A DNA stretch of 5,215 nt from Dysgonamonadaceae bacterium (GTDB taxonomy: Bacteria > Bacteroidota > Bacteroidia > Bacteroidales > Azobacteroidaceae), in assembly GCA_031282925.1 (NCBI GenBank), contig JAITCT010000070.1:1-5215 (forward strand), in the 5' to 3' direction. Below, in pieces: positions 1 to 5,215 of the stretch. A program made the position numbers and the translations under genes. The notes beneath the pieces are model-generated. The model ran no database searches. It saw only the letters and a list, made by a program, of their open reading frames with translations, and was not told the DNA's origin. Each line of letters begins with the position of its first letter. Within the stretch, counting starts at the first letter, position 1.

Positions 1-536
1 CCGGTTTTCCTGGTAATGTTCTTACGATGGGAAATAACCGTGTGCACCGAGATACAGTGTTTGTCGGCAATTTCCTTGTTTGTCAATCCTTTGGCTACGG
101 ACACGAGGATTTCTTTTTCCCTGTCGGACAGGTCAATGCTGTCGGTGGAATTTCCGTTCCGGTTGGCAAAACTTCGGATTGTTCGCTGTAATTTTTTCCG
201 CATTTTCAAACTGTCGTCATAAATATTCAGCACACAGTCGAAACCGGCAAGCGTTTCGCTGTCGGCGTAGCCGTAAAGGATAGCCACCACGACAACTTGG
301 GGAAAATCGGGAAATAATTCTCTGACGGCAAATTGTTTATGCAAATGGACCAGGACGGGATTCATCAAGATAATATCAAACGGTTTGTCCTTCATTTTAT
401 TTTGAAAAGACTGATAATCGCAATACATACCGTTTACCGTAAATTCGGCATTTTCTTCGAGCATCTTTTTCATTCCTTGCCGGACAACGGGGGACGGCTC
501 AATAATGATTACTCTGTTTTTATCAGGATGGTTCAT
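1..536 (-). CDS. LuxR-family transcriptional regulator with degenerate receiver domain (3' end beyond window)
   Basis: Probable DNA-binding transcription factor of the NarL/LuxR response-regulator type; 178 complete codons are visible and the frame is still open at the left edge, so the C-terminus is missing. Residues 8-120 have the layout of a receiver domain (VIIIEPSPVVRQGMKKML at the start), but its active site is not intact. The acidic pair is reduced to E13-P14, the phospho-acceptor position in DIILMNP is Asn59 instead of Asp, and the usual Thr/Ser and Lys are not evident in the later strands. After a linker (about 121-134) comes a LuxR helix-turn-helix: LSDREKEIL (136-144), KGLTNKEIA and SVHTVISHRKNI, the DNA-recognition helix. 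Its ATG overlaps the TGA of the hemerythrin gene by 4 nt (ATGA), which fixes the start and implies translational coupling. I infer a phosphorylation-independent regulator working with the hemerythrin protein; its target genes cannot be told from here. Confidence 0.88.
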   Translation of the reverse strand, partial: MNHPDKNRVIIIEPSPVVRQGMKKMLEENAEFTVNGMYCDYQSFQNKMKDKPFDIILMNPVLVHLHKQFAVRELFPDFPQVVVVAILYGYADSETLAGFDCVLNIYDDSLKMRKKLQRTIRSFANRNGNSTDSIDLSDREKEILVSVAKGLTNKEIADKHCISVHTVISHRKNITRKT

Positions 537-1225
537 TGGAGGGTATGTTCGATTCGTTCAACCAATGCGATTAATATTTGGTCTTCCAGTAAGGTGTGCT
601 TGCTTAAATCAGATTCAAACAGGAACAAATCAATCAGCACATTACGGCATTTTTCGATGGTACATTCCGGCGGAAGGTATTTGATGATAATATTTTTCAA
701 ATCATTCAGCGCCGCATCAAGGTTACTGTGATTGCGTTCGTACTCTTTAATTTTGTAGCGTTCGGTTTTTTTCCCTTCGAGCAATGCCCGGATGTACGGA
801 AATACGATTTGTTCTTCATAGTCGAAATGTGCAATAATTTCCTGCCTGTATTTTTCGCAAAATCCCATCAGCATTTTGCCGTTTTTCATTTGGCTGCGGT
901 CAACCAGGTTCAAAACCTGATCAATGACTTCGGGCATCCGGTTTTTGAGGTATTCCTGATGGGAATTTTGCAGATACCGCATCAAATCGTCTAACGGAAT
1001 TTGCATCAGGGTATTCGCGTCCGGCGAATAATCGTCAAAGGTATACAAATTGCAAACCAGCAGGAAAAGCGGAACGGAAATGCCGGTTTTTTCGCATATC
1101 TGCTTTACTGTGCCTTCCCCCAGCCCAAGCCCCAGTCCAAAGCAGGGGAAGACATACAACAACCGGTAATTGGTAAGCGCCAGGTCGGCCGCTTTCGTTT
1201 TTTCGGAAAATAGATTTTGTTCCAT
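533..1225 (-). CDS. Hemerythrin HHE (RIC/YtfE-like) di-iron protein
   Basis: Likely cytoplasmic non-haem di-iron four-helix-bundle protein, of the class that binds O2 or NO or repairs iron centres. The longest frame opens at 1258 (241 codons). I prefer the Met at 1225 (MEQNLFSEK, 230 codons): the extra 11 residues are a Lys-rich run with no family look, and the purine-rich AAAGAAAAGT lies directly before this ATG. Numbered from 1258, residues 24-75 form an N-terminal helical region with a FGLGLGLGEGTV stretch resembling the ScdA_N-type domain of RIC proteins, though without their Cys-Cys pair. Candidate iron ligands follow in family order: H100, H144-xxx-E148, H177 and H221-xxx-E225, i.e. four His and two Glu, as in RIC/YtfE. 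Its TGA overlaps the start of the LuxR-type regulator (ATGA), so the two are made together. Redox, oxygen or NO sensing is inference; the hemerythrin assignment is firm. Confidence 0.9.
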   Translation of the reverse strand: MEQNLFSEKTKAADLALTNYRLLYVFPCFGLGLGLGEGTVKQICEKTGISVPLFLLVCNLYTFDDYSPDANTLMQIPLDDLMRYLQNSHQEYLKNRMPEVIDQVLNLVDRSQMKNGKMLMGFCEKYRQEIIAHFDYEEQIVFPYIRALLEGKKTERYKIKEYERNHSNLDAALNDLKNIIIKYLPPECTIEKCRNVLIDLFLFESDLSKHTLLEDQILIALVERIEHTLQ

Positions 1226-1363
1226 ACTTTTCTTTTTTTTATGAGTTACGAGTGGCATTGTTGCAACGATAAAATAAAAGGGTTTATTGACTGTCTTTGT
1301 ATTCCATAAAAAAGAATTTGAATTGTTGGCATTTTCAAGCAGTTAAACATATTTATTGGCAGA
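1226..1363. promoter_or_regulatory. Intergenic leader of the hemerythrin-regulator pair (no confident promoter)
   Basis: AT-rich gap between the stop of the M20 frame and the preferred hemerythrin start (105 nt if the upstream ATG at 1258 is used). It should hold the promoter of the hemerythrin/regulator pair if that is a separate unit. The best match to a Bacteroidota -7 element (TAnnTTTG) on the minus strand is TATGTTTA at 1351-1344, with no TTTG at the right spacing upstream. A second near match, TATCGTTG at 1270-1263, also lacks a -33 partner. The AATAAA/TTTATT hairpin at 1273-1288 is short and AT-only. No strong terminator for the M20 gene is visible, so read-through into the pair is possible. 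Confidence 0.25.
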
Positions 1364-2620
1364 TTAAAACCGCACCGCCACCTGCACCATAGCCCCCACC
1401 GCGTATGAAAGAGCCTCCTCGTCAATATCGAACCGGTCGTTGTGATGCTCCGCGCCGCTACCGAGATTGTCGTTTTTGACGCCCACGAAAGTAAACAAAG
1501 CCGGAGCTAATTCGCTGTATCTCGCAAAAGTTTCGGCTGCGTACCAAATGTATTGTTCTCCAGAAACGACTTTGTCGGGATAGAGTTCTTTCACCGCCTC
1601 GCGGGCAAACCGTGCAAGGCTTGTGTTGTTTACAACCGGCCCCATGGCAATGCCCATCTTGTCATGAAACCTGACCGAACATCTATGCGCCTGCGCAATG
1701 TCTTCGCTGACTTTCTTCAAAATTGAAAATCCTTTCCTGCCTTCCGACAGGTCGAAGAAACGAATGGTTCCCCCGATATAAACGGAATTGGGTATCACGT
1801 TATAAATCTCTCCGCCGTGTATTTGCGAGATACCCAGCGTAAGCGTCTTGGTAATATCCCGCTGATTGTTCCATGCAATGGAGATTCCCGTTAAAACGTT
1901 TGCTGTAGCGAACACCGGATTGATCGACAGGTCAGGACGCGAAGCATGGCCGCCTTTTCCGATTACATCAAAAGCAATGGTTCCTGTTCCAGCCATGATA
2001 GTGCCTTCCTGAATATAAATCTCTCCCGTGTTCAGGGACGATTTCAGGTGATTGCCGTAAATGGCGTTGATTTTCAAAGGACGGAGGGCTTCAATCATGG
2101 CATTGATGCCGCAATTGGTTTCTTCGCCTTCTTCAAAAATAAAAACAATCTTCCCGTTCAGGTGCGCTTGCAATTCGATCAGGATTTTTGCGGCTCCGAG
2201 TAAAATGGCCATATGTCCGTCGTGTCCGCAAGCATGGGAAACGCCCTCGTTTTTGGAAATCCATTTTTTCGCCTGTTTCAGGTTTTGCGGGTTTTCTGCA
2301 ATCGGCAACGCATCAATATCCGCCCGCAAACCGATAGTTTTACCCGGCCTGTGCGTATCCAGCACGGCATAAAAACCGGTGCCGGGCACTTGGGTTACTG
2401 CTAATCCCGACTTGGCTATTTCCGACCGGATGAACCGGGCGGTCTCAAATTCTTTTCCCGACAGTTCGGGATATTCGTGCAAATAAGCCCTGGTTGCTCT
2501 CAGGTATGAGTCGGTTGCCTTTACTTTTTCGAGTATGATTTCCTTCCCTGCCGGTTGTTGGGAGGGTAATAGCGATACGCTGAACAGGCACATGATAATT
2601 AAAATGTTTTTAGAAGTCAT
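1364..2620 (-). CDS. M20 family amidohydrolase/peptidase, exported (possible independent start inside the fused frame)
   Basis: Two-metal amidohydrolase of the hippurate/N-acyl-amino-acid hydrolase and carboxypeptidase group (M20D). It starts at Met373 of the fused frame with MTSKNILIIMCLFSVSLLPS, a basic residue followed by a hydrophobic core like a Sec signal peptide, giving 418 residues, a normal length for an exported M20 enzyme. The ATG follows an A-rich leader (ACACAAATTACAA), as is common for Bacteroidota starts, so translation on its own is plausible. In fused numbering the motifs are GLRADIDALPI (469-479), HACGHDGH (501-508; C503 and H505 metal ligands), FEEGEE (534-539; E538 catalytic and E539 ligand), GNH (H563), the dimerisation-domain GKGGHASRPD (593-602), and the final AEHHNDRFDID with ligand His765. 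The usual SEDF motif reads AETF (734-737). All key residues are present, so it should be active. Preferred substrates are unknown; small N-acyl amino acids or dipeptides are typical for the family. Confidence 0.6.
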   Translation of the reverse strand: MTSKNILIIMCLFSVSLLPSQQPAGKEIILEKVKATDSYLRATRAYLHEYPELSGKEFETARFIRSEIAKSGLAVTQVPGTGFYAVLDTHRPGKTIGLRADIDALPIAENPQNLKQAKKWISKNEGVSHACGHDGHMAILLGAAKILIELQAHLNGKIVFIFEEGEETNCGINAMIEALRPLKINAIYGNHLKSSLNTGEIYIQEGTIMAGTGTIAFDVIGKGGHASRPDLSINPVFATANVLTGISIAWNNQRDITKTLTLGISQIHGGEIYNVIPNSVYIGGTIRFFDLSEGRKGFSILKKVSEDIAQAHRCSVRFHDKMGIAMGPVVNNTSLARFAREAVKELYPDKVVSGEQYIWYAAETFARYSELAPALFTFVGVKNDNLGSGAEHHNDRFDIDEEALSYAVGAMVQVAVRF

Positions 2621-3736
2621 TTGTAATTTGTGTAGTATGTTTTTTAACACGGAGTTGCGCGGAGTTTTTTCCCTCCGTGTTAAAAGGCTGTTTCCTTTAA
2701 CAAACAAAAAAGTTTTAACCAAAATGGTAGTTACAATAAATAAAACAACAAACTCTGTTATAAAAAATGCGTATTTATTCAGGTGCATTTTATCGACTAA
2801 TAAATAAAAAATAACAAAGTTAAGCGGCGCGTGAAACAAATAATATAACATTACATTTTCATTAAGAAATGAAAAAGTTTTGTCGGATGTAAAAAACGTA
2901 TTCCATGTTTTAACGATGTTCAAAGACAATCCGTAAAACAGAAATACAAATACGGACGATACAAATGCCATGTACTCCCAAGGCACTACCCGCGTTAAAA
3001 GGGTAAAACTAAAACAACCGGCAAAAAGAATAATACTCAATATCCGGTGGTTGTAGAAAAACGCATCTATTTTCTTTCTATGTTTATACGTAAAAATGCC
3101 GAGATACATCAGAAATATATACTGCCCGCTTTTCCAGAAGCACCAGTATAAAACATTTTTACAGTAAGCATTTATGAGACACATTCCCGCAAAAGCAACA
3201 GCAAAGCCCAAGAGTCCCCAATACCTGTACCGTCGAATCAACCCAATGGACAATGCCAGATAAAGCGTAGCCCAAAACAGGCACAGCAAATACCACAAAT
3301 GGAAGGAGCATTTCCCAAAAAGACCGGCTTTGTATGTTTCCCAAATACCTCCCCCTTCCGGTCTGCCATACATGGAAATGTCAAATATTAAAACGATTGG
3401 GATAAGCCAGAAGAGCATCGTAAAGAACCACAGAACAAGCAACCTTTTGGCTCTGTGCGCTATTTGCTCAAAAACGGAATAATGATGAATTTCCTGCGAT
3501 CGCGCAAACAAAAAGCCGGATACAAAAATGAACGAGGGAACAAGCAATATACCGAATATACCGTCTACATACACCATTATATCCCATGGAGCCTCCGGAT
3601 GGTAGTCTTTCCAAAACATGCTTGGTTTATCCAAAAAATAGGTAGAATGAATAAACATCACTAAAATCATAGCGACTACCTTCATAAAACTTAAATGCAC
3701 AAGTTCATCTTTTGTTTCCATTTTTATGTGTTTCAT
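1364..3736 (-). CDS. Fused membrane acyltransferase-3 / M20 amidohydrolase reading frame
   Basis: One uninterrupted frame of 790 codons encodes two complete proteins of different families. Residues 1 to about 348 are an integral-membrane acyltransferase (Acyl_transf_3) with about ten hydrophobic segments. Residues 373-790 are an M20 (HipO/AbgB-like) metallo-amidohydrolase that retains its own Met and a signal-peptide-like N-terminus. The link, residues 351-365, is encoded by a perfect inverted repeat. If made as one chain, the M20 signal segment would act as an eleventh membrane span and place the hydrolase in the periplasm, the same side it would reach alone. The gene follows the C39-like lipoprotein by 28 nt, so it is probably in that operon. 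The start at 3736 has AGG about 10 nt upstream; Met6 at 3721 is a possible alternative. A true fusion, two genes that lost a stop codon, or a sequencing error are all possible. The frame itself is clear; its production as one polypeptide is not proven. Confidence 0.8.
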   Translation of the reverse strand: MKHIKMETKDELVHLSFMKVVAMILVMFIHSTYFLDKPSMFWKDYHPEAPWDIMVYVDGIFGILLVPSFIFVSGFLFARSQEIHHYSVFEQIAHRAKRLLVLWFFTMLFWLIPIVLIFDISMYGRPEGGGIWETYKAGLFGKCSFHLWYLLCLFWATLYLALSIGLIRRYRYWGLLGFAVAFAGMCLINAYCKNVLYWCFWKSGQYIFLMYLGIFTYKHRKKIDAFFYNHRILSIILFAGCFSFTLLTRVVPWEYMAFVSSVFVFLFYGLSLNIVKTWNTFFTSDKTFSFLNENVMLYYLFHAPLNFVIFYLLVDKMHLNKYAFFITEFVVLFIVTTILVKTFLFVKGNSLLTRREKTPRNSVLKNILHKLQMTSKNILIIMCLFSVSLLPSQQPAGKEIILEKVKATDSYLRATRAYLHEYPELSGKEFETARFIRSEIAKSGLAVTQVPGTGFYAVLDTHRPGKTIGLRADIDALPIAENPQNLKQAKKWISKNEGVSHACGHDGHMAILLGAAKILIELQAHLNGKIVFIFEEGEETNCGINAMIEALRPLKINAIYGNHLKSSLNTGEIYIQEGTIMAGTGTIAFDVIGKGGHASRPDLSINPVFATANVLTGISIAWNNQRDITKTLTLGISQIHGGEIYNVIPNSVYIGGTIRFFDLSEGRKGFSILKKVSEDIAQAHRCSVRFHDKMGIAMGPVVNNTSLARFAREAVKELYPDKVVSGEQYIWYAAETFARYSELAPALFTFVGVKNDNLGSGAEHHNDRFDIDEEALSYAVGAMVQVAVRF
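2621..3736 (-). other. Acyltransferase-3 family module (N-terminal part of the fused frame)
   Basis: Membrane-bound acyl-group transfer enzyme of the family that O- or N-acylates sugars, glycans and other envelope substrates. Two family signatures are visible: the K/R-x10-H motif in the first membrane helix (K19 to H30, in FMKVVAMILVMFIH) and the RxxR motif in a cytoplasmic loop (R95-A-K-R98). FIFVSGFLFA (69-78), FHLWYLLCLFW (145-155) and YYLFHAPLNFVIF (298-310) are also typical. Hydrophobic segments lie near 17-35, 60-78, 99-119, 147-166, 173-190, 203-216, 231-248, 256-275, 296-313 and 322-345. Family members normally end soon after the tenth span, which is where the inverted repeat begins. 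The natural stop therefore appears to have been lost and replaced by repeat-encoded residues 351-365 and seven more codons before the M20 Met. The acyl donor and acceptor cannot be deduced. The region 2701-2880 is about 24% GC by hand count, far below the neighbouring genes. Confidence 0.85.
2642..2685. repeat. Perfect 13-bp inverted repeat with tandem CGGAGTT units at the fusion junction
   Basis: The arms are TTTTAACACGGAG (2642-2654) and CTCCGTGTTAAAA (2673-2685), exact reverse complements separated by 18 nt. On the plus strand the left half also holds two adjacent 10-bp units, ACACGGAGTT (2647-2656) and GCGCGGAGTT (2657-2666), differing at two bases. The element is translated on the minus strand as residues 351-365 of the fused frame, a basic stretch unlike either flanking domain. 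A hairpin followed by A's (minus strand) or GGCTG (plus strand) is not a rho-independent terminator. The look, CTCCGTG/CGGAG words in short tandem plus a palindrome, recalls small dispersed intergenic repeats of Bacteroidota and other genomes. Only this copy is in the window, so dispersal is inference. Confidence 0.8.
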
Positions 3737-3737
3737 A

Positions 3738-3757
3738 CCGTTTACCTAAAAAAACGG
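3738..3757. promoter_or_regulatory. Small hairpin over the ribosome-binding region of the acyltransferase start
   Basis: In the 28-nt spacer between the C39-like gene and the acyltransferase ATG, CCGTTT and AAACGG form a perfect 6-bp inverted repeat around an 8-nt loop (extendable by a G-U pair). On the minus-strand mRNA the loop carries the only SD-like bases (AGG), and the stem ends next to the ATG. It could tune initiation of the downstream gene after the upstream gene is translated. It is short enough to be chance. Confidence 0.3.
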
Positions 3758-3764
3758 CACAAAA

Positions 3765-4406
3765 TTAGTTTATTTCCGGGAAAACAGCAACAAACAACCC
3801 CCAATCGAAGTCCGGATCGTAATAATTGCGCCAATTACCGTCATACAGATTTTCAAACGGGTACACGATATAGCCGTCTTCATGATGATCGGTACGGTCG
3901 TAAGGATCCGCCAGAATCAACACGTCGTCTTGGATGGTTTCGGTTCCCATGGTATCATATCCTATGACAATTTGCCAATGGCCTCCCCATTCGTTTGTGC
4001 CGATGATAACCGGAATACCTTTCCTGAGAAAATCAAGAAAAAGAGCCGGCGTAATATTCTTTCGTTCATAATCGAAAGTAGAAACGTAATGAACGCCGCC
4101 GACAGCGTCGAAAATATCCAACAAATGCCTTAGGCAGGTAGTGTCCTGCTCCGTGCCGCGCAATGCTTTCAACTTCATTTCGCCGTAGCCGTTCAACCGT
4201 CCGAAATAATCCAGAACCATCAACGCACAACTCGGACCGCAAGTTACGCCGGTCGTTTGCTGATACGTTTTGAATTTTTCCAGCAGCGTGAGCGAACCGC
4301 CGCTACGCATCGTATAGAAATCAAGCGATTGATAGTATTTACGTTCGCTTTCTTTGGCGCAGGACAATAATAATGTCAGGCAAGCTAACCACAGATACTT
4401 TTTCAT
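3765..4406 (-). CDS. C39-like cysteine peptidase lipoprotein
   Basis: 213-residue predicted lipoprotein with a papain-like cysteine-protease fold of the C39-like (Peptidase_C39_2) type. The N-terminus MKKYLWLACLTLLLSC is a type II signal peptide with lipobox LLSC and acylated Cys16, so the mature protein should sit in the envelope; CAKESE just after it is charged, but I cannot say whether it directs surface export. The catalytic set is visible: Q50 (oxyanion Gln) and nucleophile C56 in QQTTGVTCGPSCALMVLDYFG, H143 in GGHWQIVIGYD, and D167 in LADPYD. The remainder is a single compact domain; no ABC transporter is attached or nearby in the window, so this is not the bacteriocin-processing exporter form. 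The ATG overlaps the M28 stop by 4 nt (ATGA), which fixes the start, and the acyltransferase frame follows 28 nt downstream. Likely a peptidase or amidase acting on envelope or imported peptides; the substrate is unknown. A catalytically similar transglutaminase-like role cannot be excluded. Confidence 0.85.
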   Translation of the reverse strand: MKKYLWLACLTLLLSCAKESERKYYQSLDFYTMRSGGSLTLLEKFKTYQQTTGVTCGPSCALMVLDYFGRLNGYGEMKLKALRGTEQDTTCLRHLLDIFDAVGGVHYVSTFDYERKNITPALFLDFLRKGIPVIIGTNEWGGHWQIVIGYDTMGTETIQDDVLILADPYDRTDHHEDGYIVYPFENLYDGNWRNYYDPDFDWGLFVAVFPEIN

Positions 4407-5215
4407 TTTTCGTTAACCGATAATTGGATGCTTAAATAAGTTGCCTTTGTGATATTAATCAGTTTATTCCAATCCACCCGGTCAATTTCGTCATCAGGCG
4501 TGTGATAGTCGGGATGCAGACCGGTGAAGAACCACAGAACAGGGACATTGCGAAGCGAGAACGCCAGATAATCGCTTCCGCGCGACTGCGGGGCAATAAC
4601 CGCCGGTTTGGGTTCGACGTCCAACCGGTGATTGCGGATATCCCGTAGCAAGCGTTCGGCTGCCTGCGTTAATTCTCCGGTATAAAGCAGATGGAATTGA
4701 TTGCCCGTTGCGGTATTTTCCGCAGTCGCTTCCGGTATGATGAATTGGGGATAAAGAACCGGCATCAATCCCTCGCGGCTAATCATATCCAAGTTGATGT
4801 AGGCCTTGATGGAAGCCGTATTCCCGAAATTCTCCACAAAGTATTCCGAACCTAAGTAATTGACTTCTTCACCGTCCCAGAACGCAAAAATGATGCTTCT
4901 CAACGGTTTTTCACCGTTTGCGGCAAAAGCGCGGACGATTTGCAGCAAGGCCGCCACGCTCGCGGCATTATCATCCGCGCCGTTGTAGATGGGGTCGCCG
5001 ACGAGCAAATCATCGACGCCCACATGGTCGTAATGGGCGCCGATAACGAGATATTCATTTTTCCGTTCTCCTTCGATAGTTCCGATGACGTTTTGCAAAT
5101 TCAGCTTGCGGTAGGCCGGCAGTTGCTTGTATTTGGCAATCGAATCGGGATTCACCTGAAAGTTGATATTCTTTTCCCGCGCCGGACTGTATGCTTCAAA
5201 CGACTGTAAATGTGT
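4403..5215 (-). CDS. M28 family zinc aminopeptidase (5' end beyond window)
   Basis: C-terminal 270 residues of an M28 di-zinc exopeptidase; the frame is open to the right edge, so the true start and any signal peptide lie outside. The GTG at 5155 is an internal Val, because coding sequence continues upstream without a stop (FEAYSPAREKNINFQ). In visible-fragment numbering the ligands and catalytic residues are all in place: H61 and D63 in GAHYDHVG, D81 in NGADDNAAS, E116 (general base) and E117 (metal) in FWDGEE, D143 in INLDMISR, and H238 in YHTPDDEID. SRGSDYLAF and VPVLWFFTG near the C-terminus are also typical. Family members remove N-terminal residues from peptides, usually after export. 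It heads the visible operon, and its TGA overlaps the start of the C39-like lipoprotein (ATGA). The enzyme should be active; its exact specificity is not readable from sequence. Confidence 0.92.
   Translation of the reverse strand, partial: THLQSFEAYSPAREKNINFQVNPDSIAKYKQLPAYRKLNLQNVIGTIEGERKNEYLVIGAHYDHVGVDDLLVGDPIYNGADDNAASVAALLQIVRAFAANGEKPLRSIIFAFWDGEEVNYLGSEYFVENFGNTASIKAYINLDMISREGLMPVLYPQFIIPEATAENTATGNQFHLLYTGELTQAAERLLRDIRNHRLDVEPKPAVIAPQSRGSDYLAFSLRNVPVLWFFTGLHPDYHTPDDEIDRVDWNKLINITKATYLSIQLSVNEK

Noticed and set aside
1321..1340. TTGAA/TTCAA inverted repeat after the M20 stop as a terminator
   Set aside because: Only a 5-bp AT-rich stem, without a following T-run on the minus strand.
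2722..2752. Internal Bacteroidota-like promoter before the M20 start (TTTG, 19-nt spacer, TACCATTT on the minus strand)
   Set aside because: The -33 word and spacing fit, but the -7 box matches only 4 of 6 fixed positions and the region is about 25% GC, where such matches arise by chance.
3159..3344. Separate 61-codon minus-strand frame inside the acyltransferase
   Set aside because: Out of frame within the membrane-domain coding sequence; its Cys/Val-rich product has no family features.
4149..4155. Second CTCCGTG word, inside the C39-like gene
   Set aside because: A 7-bp match within normal coding sequence, without the palindrome or tandem units of the junction repeat.
5153..5155. GTG at 5155 as the start of the M28 gene
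   Set aside because: The frame stays open upstream to the window edge with family-like sequence, and a start here would remove the N-terminal part of the enzyme; the gene is cut by the window.
4940..5209. Plus-strand open frames across the window, e.g. 333-731, 728-994, 2535-2807, 3695-3967 and 4940-5209
   Set aside because: All lie antisense to well-supported minus-strand genes with clear family motifs, and none shows a recognisable domain; they are shadows.

Overview
The window is a 5.2 kb stretch of an apparently Bacteroidota-type genome (probably Bacteroidales). Every gene I can support reads on the minus strand. The taxonomic hint comes from protein style: a hemerythrin/LuxR-regulator pair, a short Cys-peptidase lipoprotein, and M28 and M20 exopeptidases with Bacteroidales-like sequence. 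A-rich leaders without strong Shine-Dalgarno sites also fit. This is inference, not a database match.

In transcription order (right to left) there are two blocks. Block 1 covers 5215 down to 1364. It holds the C-terminal 270 residues of an M28 zinc aminopeptidase (start beyond the right edge), a C39-like cysteine-peptidase lipoprotein overlapping it by 4 nt (ATGA), and, 28 nt later, a 790-codon reading frame. That frame joins a complete membrane acyltransferase of the acyltransferase-3 family (residues 1 to about 348) to a complete M20 amidohydrolase (residues 373-790) that still has its own Met and signal peptide. Block 2 lies after a 105-nt gap and covers 1258 down to 1. It holds a hemerythrin (HHE/RIC-like) di-iron protein and, overlapping it by 4 nt (ATGA), a LuxR-type regulator with a degenerate receiver domain, cut by the left edge.

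Block 1 looks like an envelope-located peptide/amide hydrolysis set: two or three exported hydrolases plus an integral-membrane acyl transferase. Block 2 looks like a small redox, oxygen or nitric-oxide sensing unit, in which an iron protein is translationally coupled to a transcription factor that cannot be phosphorylated in the usual way.

The most unusual spot is the acyltransferase/M20 junction (2642-2685). A perfect 13-bp inverted repeat, containing two tandem 10-bp CGGAGTT-type units, is translated in frame as residues 351-365. It looks like a small dispersed intergenic repeat that landed at the 3' end of the acyltransferase gene and removed the stop, making a fusion or a read-through pair. 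Its upstream side is very AT-rich while the M20 side is near 50% GC. No RNA genes, CRISPR arrays, insertion sequences or convincing terminators were seen, and no gene-free stretch exceeds 105 nt.
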